Shown here: piece after piece, positions 1-5,702 of the stretch
Layout: each line of letters begins with the position of its first letter
Numbering within the stretch: the stretch's first letter is position 1
Source of the DNA: Chromatiales bacterium
GTDB lineage: Bacteria; Pseudomonadota; Gammaproteobacteria; UBA6429; Thiohalophilaceae
Assembly (NCBI GenBank): GCA_027057985.1
Contig: JALUTJ010000077.1
Coordinates: 1-6,174, forward strand
Length of the DNA stretch: 6,174 nucleotides
Direction: 5' to 3'
Notes under the pieces: generated by a model
Database searches by the model: none
The model's input: the letters and a program-made list of their open reading frames with translations, nothing else
Told to the model about the DNA's origin: nothing
Translations under genes and position numbers: made by a program

Positions 1-319
1 CGCCTGTTGCAGGCTGAAGGTATTCGGGCAAAGATGGACCGACGCCATAAGCCTCGACAATGGCAAAAAGGGTCAAAAATTGCCTGTCCGAATCACCTCG
101 CTGACATCAGAAATCCCCGGCCACATCAAGTCTGGGTGGCTGATTTCACATACACAAAGCACCAGGGTGAATATGTGTATTTTTCGACTATAATGGATTT
201 AGCAACGCGCCGAATTATTGGTGAAGATATCAGTAAAACCCGTGATGCTTGGTAAAGTCCTGCTACATTCGAGCCTGGGCTATATAAGCCCTGTAGAATA
301 TGCCAAAATACATGCGTAA
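1..319 (+). pseudogene. IS3-family transposase (OrfB) remnant, internally deleted
   Basis: This is the relic of a DDE transposase that once moved an IS3-family element. The first segment (1-255, open at the left edge) holds the start of the integrase core: the VWVADFTY block with the first catalytic Asp (residue 48 of the visible frame), then the YFSTIMDLATRRIIG block, before stopping after TRDAW. A second segment in another frame, 266-319, reads HSSLGYISPVEYAKIHA and stop, which matches the typical IS3 OrfB C-terminus (RRHSSLGYxSPVEY). The stretch that should carry the HSD block and the catalytic Glu, on the order of 130 residues by family length, is missing. The element therefore carries an internal deletion plus a frame change and cannot be active. 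The upstream part (OrfA and left end) lies outside the window. Family assignment is firm; the subgroup is not determined. Confidence 0.88.
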
Positions 320-320
320 T

Positions 321-345
321 GTGTCAATTTTTATGGGGAACATCA
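321..345 (+). repeat. Probable right terminal repeat of the IS3-family element
   Basis: Just after the transposase relic's stop codon lies a 25-bp stretch beginning GTGTCA, with a central TATGGGG and ending CATCA. IS3-family right ends usually follow the OrfB stop by a few bases and end in TCA, as the complement of a left end beginning TGA. This fits, but the left end is not in the window, so the repeat cannot be paired. If correct, non-IS sequence resumes at 346, 21 bp before the next gene. Confidence 0.35.
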
Positions 346-366
346 TTATAACTAAAGGAGAAAAAT

Positions 367-780
367 ATGGTGGCACAAGGTAGCTGTCTGTGCGGGCAGA
401 TTGAATATCAAGTAGAGCTTATTCCAGAAAAGACCTTTAATTGCCATTGTTCCTTTTGCAGAAAAGCACACGGGGCGGCATTTGTAACGCTTACACTTGC
501 TAAAGGCGATACATTAAATATCAAAAAGGGAAAAGAGATATTAAAAGAGCATAAAAACGATTTAGGTGGTTTCAGGGCCTTTTGCTCTGTATGCGGCACA
601 CGGTTAATGAATTATGCACCTGATAAATCTATGTATTTAGCCATAGCCCTTTCAACGGTAGATACACCCGTTAATTTTTGTCCTGGCGCACATGCAAATA
701 TTGAATCAAAAGCGTCGTGGCATGAACCTTATGAGGGAATCCCTGCTTTTCAGGGTATACCTGAAGGGGCATTGGACTAA
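367..780 (+). CDS. GFA/CENP-V family zinc protein (glutathione-dependent formaldehyde-activating-like)
   Basis: A 137-residue, single-domain, cytoplasmic protein of the GFA (CENP-V/Mss4-like) superfamily. All seven zinc-ligand cysteines of the family are present. The structural site is C7-x-C9 (SCLCG) with C73-x2-C76 (FCSVCG). The second, catalytic-type site is C26-x-C28-x2-C31 (CHCSFCRK). The late GAHANIESKASWHE segment is also family-typical. The founding member was proposed to speed addition of glutathione to formaldehyde, but most relatives have unknown substrates, so the true role is open. A strong Shine-Dalgarno AAAGGAG sits at 354-360, six bases before ATG. The gene ends immediately before a well-formed attC site, making it the cargo of an integron gene cassette, a common setting for GFA proteins. 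Left boundary: the IS end lies just upstream. Family is secure; formaldehyde chemistry is not. Confidence 0.92.
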   Translation: MVAQGSCLCGQIEYQVELIPEKTFNCHCSFCRKAHGAAFVTLTLAKGDTLNIKKGKEILKEHKNDLGGFRAFCSVCGTRLMNYAPDKSMYLAIALSTVDTPVNFCPGAHANIESKASWHEPYEGIPAFQGIPEGALD

Positions 781-782
781 AG

Positions 783-879
783 GTATAACAATTAACTTCA
801 GCGTACAATTCAAAGCGATACTTGTTTTGCTTATGCAAAAATGAGCTACTTTGAATTGCCGCTGAGTAAGGCGTTAGGC
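783..879 (+). repeat. attC recombination site (integron cassette, 59-base-element type)
   Basis: An imperfect 97-bp palindrome begins three bases after the GFA stop codon. The outer core sites are R'' GTATAAC (783-789, one mismatch to RYYYAAC) and R' GTTAGGC (873-879, a perfect GTTRRRY). Inside them, TTA-CT-CAGCG (792-803) pairs with CGCTGAGTAA (860-869), leaving A795 and T798 unpaired like extrahelical bases. Next, CAATTCAAAG (806-815) pairs perfectly with CTTTGAATTG (849-858). The apex carries TTTTGC/GCAAAA (825-830 with 835-840) around a TTAT loop. Architecture and length match attC sites, which fold as single strands for integrase recognition. The expected crossover is between G873 and T874. 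Confidence 0.9.
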
Positions 880-885
880 ACTAAA

Positions 886-1263
886 ATGAAGAAACGAATA
901 ATTATTGTTCTACTATGTTATTTATTATCATTTTATGGACTATTTGGTTCTATCACTATAGCTATTGAAGAACTTAAAAGTATCGTATCTTTACACGATC
1001 TACTTGTTCTTATCTGGCTCTCTGCCTGGGGCTTTCATATAACAATGTCTGTAAACTGGATCAAAGATATTCGTCTTGGAAAAAATATTGCAATAGCAGG
1101 AACACTGACAGGTTTAATTTCTATAACATTTCCTTTATTTCCTGCTGAAGATCCAGTTATTGCTACTCCTGTTCTTCTTGTTGGTGCACTTTTCAAATTG
1201 CAAGTTGTACTACCTTCTGTTTTATTGGCAATATATCTTGTGATATTCCATTCAAGTAGTTAG
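886..1263 (+). CDS. Small four-helix membrane protein of unknown function (cassette gene)
   Basis: A 125-residue hydrophobic protein not matched to a known family. It starts MKKRIII and shows four likely transmembrane stretches, near residues 4-23, 33-52, 65-81 and 98-121, joined by short loops. One loop is positively charged (WIKDIRLGK). I chose ATG 886 rather than the in-frame ATG at 841: the longer version would translate through the attC site and adds a non-hydrophobic leader. ATG 886 lies seven bases after the TTAGG of the R' core (874-878), which may act as a weak ribosome site, as known for some cassette genes. It is the first gene after the attC crossover, so it is cassette cargo. The next gene encodes a protein of similar size and topology, which suggests a shared role that the sequence does not reveal. 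Confidence 0.72.
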   Translation: MKKRIIIVLLCYLLSFYGLFGSITIAIEELKSIVSLHDLLVLIWLSAWGFHITMSVNWIKDIRLGKNIAIAGTLTGLISITFPLFPAEDPVIATPVLLVGALFKLQVVLPSVLLAIYLVIFHSSS

Positions 1264-1303
1264 AGGCGTTTAAAAAATGTCTAATAAATCGTTTTACTAT
1301 TAC

Positions 1304-1310
1304 GAAAGGA
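1304..1310 (+). promoter_or_regulatory. Ribosome binding site that supports a TTG start
   Basis: GAAAGGA sits seven bases before TTG 1318. There is no other strong purine run nearby and no ATG near the start of this frame. The site therefore decides in favour of the non-ATG start of the second membrane protein. Confidence 0.6.
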
Positions 1311-1317
1311 TCAAATA

Positions 1318-1701
1318 TTGAAACGCACCATATTAGCAATAGAACTCCTAATTCTATGCGGTCCTGCACTCGCTTTTCTTTTGCCAGGGCTGTTGTACTC
1401 GCCAGCTTTTATAATAGGTTATCTCTCCGGAAGAGCATCATGGCAAATCGGGGGATTATTGATCATTTTTGGCACATGGGGCTTTATTTCAATTGCCAAT
1501 CTAGCTCTACATGTACTTCGTAGAAAAAACTGGCCGGGCCAGCCTGTACAATGGTTTGGCCTACTATGCGGTATTGCTGCTTCAGTCATAGCGCTAACCC
1601 AAATGGAAAAGGTTGACATCAAACTTTTGATATTTGTTGGCCCTATTATTGCTTTAGTACATCTTTTGTATTTGTCGAAAAAATGTATTCAATCATCCTA
1701 A
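1318..1701 (+). CDS. Second small four-helix membrane protein of unknown function, TTG start
   Basis: A 127-residue membrane protein without a recognised family. It starts at TTG behind a good Shine-Dalgarno, and its first residues (MKRTILAIELLILC) form a typical cytoplasmic-lysine-then-helix start. Likely membrane stretches lie near residues 5-27, 44-65, 77-94 and 101-120. A basic loop, LRRKNWPGQ, follows helix 2. Compared with the preceding gene, both have a WGF motif in helix 2, a basic loop after it, a GLxxGI-type helix 3 and a similar last helix, so they may be distant relatives; this is a by-eye alignment. The gap from the previous stop is 54 bp with no attC site, so the two probably share one cassette and transcript. 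The stop codon lies inside the R'' core of the next attC-like site, typical of tightly packed cassette genes. Confidence 0.7.
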   Translation: MKRTILAIELLILCGPALAFLLPGLLYSPAFIIGYLSGRASWQIGGLLIIFGTWGFISIANLALHVLRRKNWPGQPVQWFGLLCGIAASVIALTQMEKVDIKLLIFVGPIIALVHLLYLSKKCIQSS

Positions 1702-1777
1702 CAAGCACATCAATTCGTTCATTCTCACTCACTCGGACGCTGCTCCTTACGTCTTCCCCATTCTGTAAATGTTAGCG
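1697..1777 (+). repeat. Degenerate attC-like site
   Basis: CCTAACAAG overlaps the stop codon of the second membrane protein, as an R'' core often does. About 70 bp later TGTTAGCG resembles an R' core with a poor 3' end. CTAACA (1698-1703) pairs with TGTTAG (1770-1775), ACA (1707-1709) with TGT (1764-1766), and AAT (1712-1714) with ATT (1760-1762). An inner GACG (1736-1739) pairs with CGTC (1750-1753). The GTTC…CACTCACTCGGACGC text resembles the left arm of many attC sites, but its right-arm complement is largely gone. It is either a divergent attC or one damaged by deletion; an accidental match is less likely but possible. Confidence 0.5.
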
Positions 1778-2050
1778 CTTATTAAAAAGTCAAAAGTAAT
1801 TAATTGGAAACGCTTAAGCGTGGCACTTTTCATTGGGGCTGCGGCAACCTCAATGATACCAGGAGCTCTCCATTACTGGATTGGCTTTCCCAACGGCAGA
1901 ATTCATCCTACTTTGGTGCATTTACCATTTATTGCTCTCAGCTCTGAATGCGTGGCTTACTTCAAAGAAACAATCAAAAAACATCACATGCAATATCAAA
2001 ACATGATTTATCAGTTATTAGATAAGTATGTGGCATATCAAAAAATGTGA
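1769..2050 (+). CDS. Hypothetical ORF of 93 codons, one membrane stretch, doubtful
   Basis: No family is recognised. The ORF begins within the R' core of the attC-like site, without a Shine-Dalgarno. It has one hydrophobic stretch near residues 16-37 (SVALFIGAAATSMIPG…), a middle segment rich in His and Pro, and a charged tail with KKHHMQYQ. In favour of a gene are the position directly after a cassette boundary and the open length in AT-rich DNA. Against it are the missing ribosome site, the lack of recognisable domains and the lack of a following attC site. It may be a cassette gene truncated at one end, with the right half of its cassette lost. Confidence 0.35.
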   Translation: MLALIKKSKVINWKRLSVALFIGAAATSMIPGALHYWIGFPNGRIHPTLVHLPFIALSSECVAYFKETIKKHHMQYQNMIYQLLDKYVAYQKM

Positions 2051-2083
2051 TAACAACTAAGATAATACAATTAAAAAGGTATA

Positions 2084-2090
2084 AGAGGGA
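2084..2090 (+). promoter_or_regulatory. Ribosome binding site fixing the lipoprotein start
   Basis: AGAGGGA lies seven bases before ATG 2098. The in-frame ATG at 2047 has no such site and would put 17 extra hydrophilic residues before the signal peptide, so 2098 is the better start. Confidence 0.65.
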
Positions 2091-2097
2091 TCAGGTA

Positions 2098-2553
2098 ATG
2101 AAAAAAATCATTCTTTTTATATTCATAACTGTATTTTTTACTGGCTGCGCTTCTGTACCAATGGAAAGTGCAGAAAAAACCGCTAAAGCACATAAATTCA
2201 ATCCTCCTTCCAGGGGTAGCGCTGGTTTATATATTTTTCGTGACAGTAGCTTCGGCAGTGCATTGAAAAAAGACGTATGGATTGATGGCAAATGTATTGG
2301 CGAAACTGCCCCGAATGTCTTTTTCTATGTGGAAGTTGCAGGCAATAAAGATCATAAAATATCCACAGAGTCAGAATTTTCTCCTAACGATCTAAACCTG
2401 AAAACAAAAAGTGGCATGTTGTATTTTATCCGTCAGTATATCAAAATGGGTTTATTCGTTGGTGGTGCGGGTCTGAAACTTGTTGATGCAAAAGAAGGGA
2501 AAGAGGCTGTACGCAATCTGAAAATGGCAATAAGGGGCACATGTAATAATTAG
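2098..2553 (+). CDS. DUF2846 family lipoprotein
   Basis: A 151-residue precursor with a clear type II signal: MKK, a hydrophobic run, then lipobox FTGC with the lipidated Cys at residue 17. The next residues are Ala and Ser; with no Asp at +2, outer-membrane sorting is expected. The mature part matches the DUF2846 pattern: GSAGLYIFRDSSFGSA with the start of the beta-rich domain, VWIDGKCIGE, FFYVEV, then YFIRQYIKMGLF and the closing LVDAKEGKEAVRNL block. The function of the family is unknown. It sits 145 bp before the chaperone operon and 47 bp after a doubtful ORF. No attC site follows it, so I see no evidence that it is cassette cargo. The family call is confident; any role in the envelope is inferred only from the lipoprotein signal. 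Confidence 0.88.
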   Translation: MKKIILFIFITVFFTGCASVPMESAEKTAKAHKFNPPSRGSAGLYIFRDSSFGSALKKDVWIDGKCIGETAPNVFFYVEVAGNKDHKISTESEFSPNDLNLKTKSGMLYFIRQYIKMGLFVGGAGLKLVDAKEGKEAVRNLKMAIRGTCNN

Positions 2554-2609
2554 GATATTTCAGCCTGCAATTTATAACAATTTTTTAACAATGTCCAATT
2601 CTGTACTTG

Positions 2610-2618
2610 TGCTATATT
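2610..2618 (+). promoter_or_regulatory. Candidate extended -10 promoter element for the chaperone operon
   Basis: TGCTATATT fits an extended -10 (TGnTATAAT with one mismatch). A TTAACA at 2585-2590 resembles a -35 box but the 22-bp spacing is too long, so activity would rest on the extended -10. A start near 2625 would give a leader of about 75 bases. I do not see a heat-shock sigma-32 type -10 (CCCCAT…). Confidence 0.3.
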
Positions 2619-2636
2619 TCTTATTTGCAGGAATTG

Positions 2637-2653
2637 CCATCCTGGCTGGATGG
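2637..2653 (+). other. Hairpin in the chaperone operon leader
   Basis: CCATCC and GGATGG form a perfect 6-bp stem with a TGGCT loop in otherwise AT-rich DNA. It lies 35 bases before the hscC Shine-Dalgarno. No U-run follows, so it is not an intrinsic terminator. It could be a leader RNA structure; chance is also possible. Confidence 0.35.
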
Positions 2654-2698
2654 AAAACAGAAATTCATACCAATATTTATCTGTGACAGGAGTTTGCT

Positions 2699-4369
2699 AT
2701 GCCCGCAATTGGAATAGACCTTGGAACTACAAACTCACTTATCGCCGTTTACCGTGATAATAAAGCGGAACTGATACCCAATGTGCATGGTGACTATCTT
2801 ACGCCCTCCGTAGTCAGTGTCGATAAGGAAGGACAACTGCTAACTGGCCGACCTGCTCGTGAAAGGCTGATCTCACATCCTGGAGAAACTGCTCACGCTT
2901 TCAAAAGACTCATTGGCACCAACAAGACATGGAAACTTGGTAAACCCAGACTTAGATCTGAAGAGCTATCCTCTCTGATACTCAAATCATTGAAGCAGGA
3001 TGCTGAAAACTTTCTCGGTGAAACTGTAACCGATGTAGTTATCAGTGTTCCTGCTTATTTCAATGATATACAGCGTCGTGCGACCCGATCAGCTGCACAG
3101 CTTGCTGGACTCAATGTTATTCAACTTGTCAATGAGCCTACCGCGGGTGCAATGGTATATGGTCTCAATGATACTGAAGATGATAAAAAGTATATGATTC
3201 TTGACCTTGGAGGAGGAACATTTGATATTACCTTGCTGGAATATTTTAATGAAATATTCGAGGTACATGCCAGCGCAGGTGATAATTTTCTTGGTGGTGA
3301 AGATTTTACCCATCTTATTGCTGAATGGATTAATAACGAGACTAAAACCAGATTCAATATAAAATTAACTGCTGAATATATCTATCAGCTAGCAGAACAA
3401 GCAAAAAAATCTCTATCTGACAATAATAGTCATTCTATCGAGATCGAGAAAGACAAATCCCTAACTATTACTAATGAATTGATGGATGAAATTTGCCAGC
3501 CATTACTTGAAAAACTCCGTTTTCCGATCACCACAACTTTACAGGATGCCGACCTGATTCCCGATGACCTTGACGATATTGTACTGATTGGCGGTTCTAC
3601 TCGTATGCCTGTCTTTCGTGAATTTATCACAAGAATGTTTAAACGCTTTCCGCGACAATCTGAAAACCCGGATCATGTTGTTGCCAAAGGCGCAGCCATT
3701 ATCGCTGGCCTTCTGACACAAAATGAATCACTCCGTGAAGTTGTAATGACAGATGTTATGCCCTATTCAATGGGAGTTGGTGTTTACAATGAATCTAATT
3801 CTGAACGGGATATCTTCGACCCAATCATTGAACGTAATCAGACAATCCCTATCAGCCGTGAAAATCGTTACTATCCAATTAGTGATAAACAAAGTGCTAT
3901 AAACCTGAATATCTATCAGGGTGAAAGTCGCTATGTTGAAAACAATCTCAAGCTTGGCACGCTAAGACTTAATATACCAAAAAAGGGCGACGACCGTTTT
4001 GTTGACGTCCGTTTTACTTATGATGCAAGCGGTATTCTTGAAGTTATTGCCATCACAGGAACCGGAACTGAAAAACGACTGGTTATTGAACAAACTCCAG
4101 GAGAAATGAGCAAGGAGGAAATCGAGGCAGCTCTTGAAAAACTCAATAATATTAAAATACATCCGCGTAACATGGATAAATACAGGGCAATATCATCTCG
4201 TGCTGAAAGACTATATGAGCAATCTACTGGTGAAAATCGGCAGGCACTCGCCAACTTTATTCAGGAGTTTGAAATTCTGCTTCAGACCCAGGATATCAAA
4301 AAAATAGAGAAGCACTTTGAGGATTTTAAACAGGCACTGGATGACTATGAGCATCAGGAATGGTTTTAA
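2699..4369 (+). CDS. hscC: HscC-type Hsp70 chaperone
   Basis: A 556-residue, ATP-driven, cytoplasmic Hsp70, shorter than DnaK (about 640) and of the usual HscC length. The nucleotide-binding domain has phosphate loop 1 (IGIDLGTTNS, 4-13), the catalytic Lys equivalent (K69 in AFKRLIG), VNEPTAGA (144-151), phosphate loop 2 (LDLGGGTFDITLL, 168-180) and the adenosine motif (GGSTRMP, 298-304). The linker (VVMTDVMPYSMG, 348-359) replaces DnaK's leucine-rich DVLLLDV. The substrate-binding domain is visible as NQTIPIS and INLNIYQGES (401-410), followed by a short helical lid from about 470. There is no EEVD-like tail. AGGAG at 2688-2692 precedes ATG by six bases. The stop overlaps the J-protein start in TAATG, so the two are translationally coupled; HscC of E. 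coli likewise pairs with DjlB and DjlC. All nucleotide-binding motifs are intact, so it should be active. Confidence 0.95.
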   Translation: MPAIGIDLGTTNSLIAVYRDNKAELIPNVHGDYLTPSVVSVDKEGQLLTGRPARERLISHPGETAHAFKRLIGTNKTWKLGKPRLRSEELSSLILKSLKQDAENFLGETVTDVVISVPAYFNDIQRRATRSAAQLAGLNVIQLVNEPTAGAMVYGLNDTEDDKKYMILDLGGGTFDITLLEYFNEIFEVHASAGDNFLGGEDFTHLIAEWINNETKTRFNIKLTAEYIYQLAEQAKKSLSDNNSHSIEIEKDKSLTITNELMDEICQPLLEKLRFPITTTLQDADLIPDDLDDIVLIGGSTRMPVFREFITRMFKRFPRQSENPDHVVAKGAAIIAGLLTQNESLREVVMTDVMPYSMGVGVYNESNSERDIFDPIIERNQTIPISRENRYYPISDKQSAINLNIYQGESRYVENNLKLGTLRLNIPKKGDDRFVDVRFTYDASGILEVIAITGTGTEKRLVIEQTPGEMSKEEIEAALEKLNNIKIHPRNMDKYRAISSRAERLYEQSTGENRQALANFIQEFEILLQTQDIKKIEKHFEDFKQALDDYEHQEWF

Positions 4370-5685
4370 TGCAATGGTGGGAAATTCTTGGCATTAGATC
4401 CGATGCCTCTGAAAAGGAAATAAAACGTGCCTACAGCACACTGATAAAGCAGTATCGTCCCCATGAGCACCCTGAAGAATTCATTGAAATCAGACAGGCA
4501 TATGAGATTGCCAGAAAAGCGATATCATCTAATAATAAGAAAAAGCTTCGCATTAATCGAAAGTCTGAACGCAGACAGTCTGATATCAGTAATTCTGGCC
4601 GACCAGTCTCACCCAGACAAAATACATATTCAGAACCAAATAATAGCGTCAAGTATAACCATAAGCAGCTATCATCCTTTAATAATCGCATTTACTTCAC
4701 GCAACAATACTTATTCCATCCCTGGACAATAAAAGATCCCCGGGCTTCTAAAAAGCAGGCAGAAAATAAAAAACATACTGCACCTCTAAACAAACATGAG
4801 CTGCACTATCATGATCTTGTTTACCAGGAGTCATCTTCACAACCAGACCACTCAAACGACGATTCTACACATACACTCGAGCAGGAAATCAATGACCTGC
4901 TAACAGCATGGGCGACAAATCACTATGACGAAAGCTACATTGATAGTATTATCTCTCATAAAAATATGAACATATACTATGGGTTTACTAAAATAAGTGA
5001 ATACTGCCTGAAGTGGTTCGTAGACAATCAGGATAAACTCAAACCGAAAGCTTTCTGGCGCTATCGTCGTATCATTAAAACGCTTGCCCGCCTGAACACT
5101 GTATTTGACTGGGAACATCATCAGGCCCGACTGTATAGATTACTGGGAGAAGGAATTGAGGCGATACTTGATATTATTAATCCGGACAAATATCAGATTC
5201 CATGGCCTCAACCATCTATTGGTGCAAAACGGTTTATGATGTCTCTTATTTTCTTTGCTATATTGCTTTTCTGGTGGAAGGAATCTTCATCTGGTTTCAG
5301 CTCATCCACCCTGTATGTGTTAGTAGCGCTGGCATGGTGGATTGACTGGGGTGTCCTTAAAAAACGATATACTAAACTGCTTTTAAACAGGATCATAGAA
5401 GCTTTGCCTGCATCTGCACCTACTATGATCTACTTATGTATACATGGTATATATATTATCATCCTGTTATTGCTGATAAGTTTCTTTTCTGCTTTAGCTA
5501 TACAACTCGCTTATGTATGGTATAAGCACATTGACGAAAGCGCTAAAATGTTGGTAGGTTTCTTATATGGCGTAATTTCGATATATATTTTTAAAATTAT
5601 TATATCACTGTCAAAAATTCTCAGGCATCAATTCATCTGTTTGCAATATAAATGGGTAAATCTTGAGATGCAATCAGTTCACTAA
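4369..5685 (+). CDS. Membrane-anchored J-domain co-chaperone (DjlB/DjlC-like)
   Basis: A 438-residue partner for the upstream Hsp70. Residues 1-52 form a J-domain (MQWWEILGIRSDASEKEIKRAY…FIEIRQAYEIA) with the normal helix II and III pattern. Where J-proteins carry His-Pro-Asp, this one has Arg30-Pro31-His32. A linker of about 110 residues rich in Ser, Asn, Lys and His follows, then a helical region (about 168-275). The C-terminal half is membrane-embedded, with likely helices near 287-303, 313-329, 353-383 (perhaps two) and 394-415. N-terminal J-domain plus C-terminal membrane anchor is the DjlB/DjlC layout, though those are somewhat longer (about 475-483). I chose ATG 4369, in the TAATG overlap, over ATG 4360, because MQWWEILG is the natural domain start. 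The overlap implies co-production with HscC, which would be recruited to the membrane. Confidence 0.85.
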   Translation: MQWWEILGIRSDASEKEIKRAYSTLIKQYRPHEHPEEFIEIRQAYEIARKAISSNNKKKLRINRKSERRQSDISNSGRPVSPRQNTYSEPNNSVKYNHKQLSSFNNRIYFTQQYLFHPWTIKDPRASKKQAENKKHTAPLNKHELHYHDLVYQESSSQPDHSNDDSTHTLEQEINDLLTAWATNHYDESYIDSIISHKNMNIYYGFTKISEYCLKWFVDNQDKLKPKAFWRYRRIIKTLARLNTVFDWEHHQARLYRLLGEGIEAILDIINPDKYQIPWPQPSIGAKRFMMSLIFFAILLFWWKESSSGFSSSTLYVLVALAWWIDWGVLKKRYTKLLLNRIIEALPASAPTMIYLCIHGIYIIILLLLISFFSALAIQLAYVWYKHIDESAKMLVGFLYGVISIYIFKIIISLSKILRHQFICLQYKWVNLEMQSVH

Positions 5686-5702
5686 GAACAATCACTTTAT
5701 TC

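Noticed and set aside
275..289. GGGCT-ATATA-AGCCC-type hairpin after the transposase relic
   Set aside because: It lies within the recognisable HSSLGYISP coding remnant of the transposase, so it needs no separate explanation, and no T-run follows.
825..840. TTTTGC-TTAT-GCAAAA hairpin as a terminator of the GFA gene
   Set aside because: It lies at the apex of the attC palindrome and has no following T-run; it is better explained as part of the recombination site.
841..885. Longer start (ATG 841) for the first membrane protein
   Set aside because: It would translate through the right half of the attC site, and ATG 886 begins a natural MKK-plus-helix membrane protein.
1264..1317. Possible attC between the two membrane protein genes
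   Set aside because: GTTAGAG and GTTTAAA resemble core sites, but there is no paired R'' partner and no palindromic arms in the 54-bp gap.
2047..2097. Longer start for the lipoprotein
   Set aside because: It would place 17 hydrophilic residues before the signal peptide and lacks a ribosome site; ATG 2098 has AGAGGGA at the right distance.
3089..3721. Several minus-strand ORFs of 66-78 codons opposite the Hsp70 gene
   Set aside because: They lie opposite strongly conserved Hsp70 coding sequence and have no family features.
4463..4732. 89-codon ORF in another frame inside the J-protein gene
   Set aside because: It overlaps the J-domain and linker coding sequence, has no ribosome site or recognisable domain, and is explained as a shadow.
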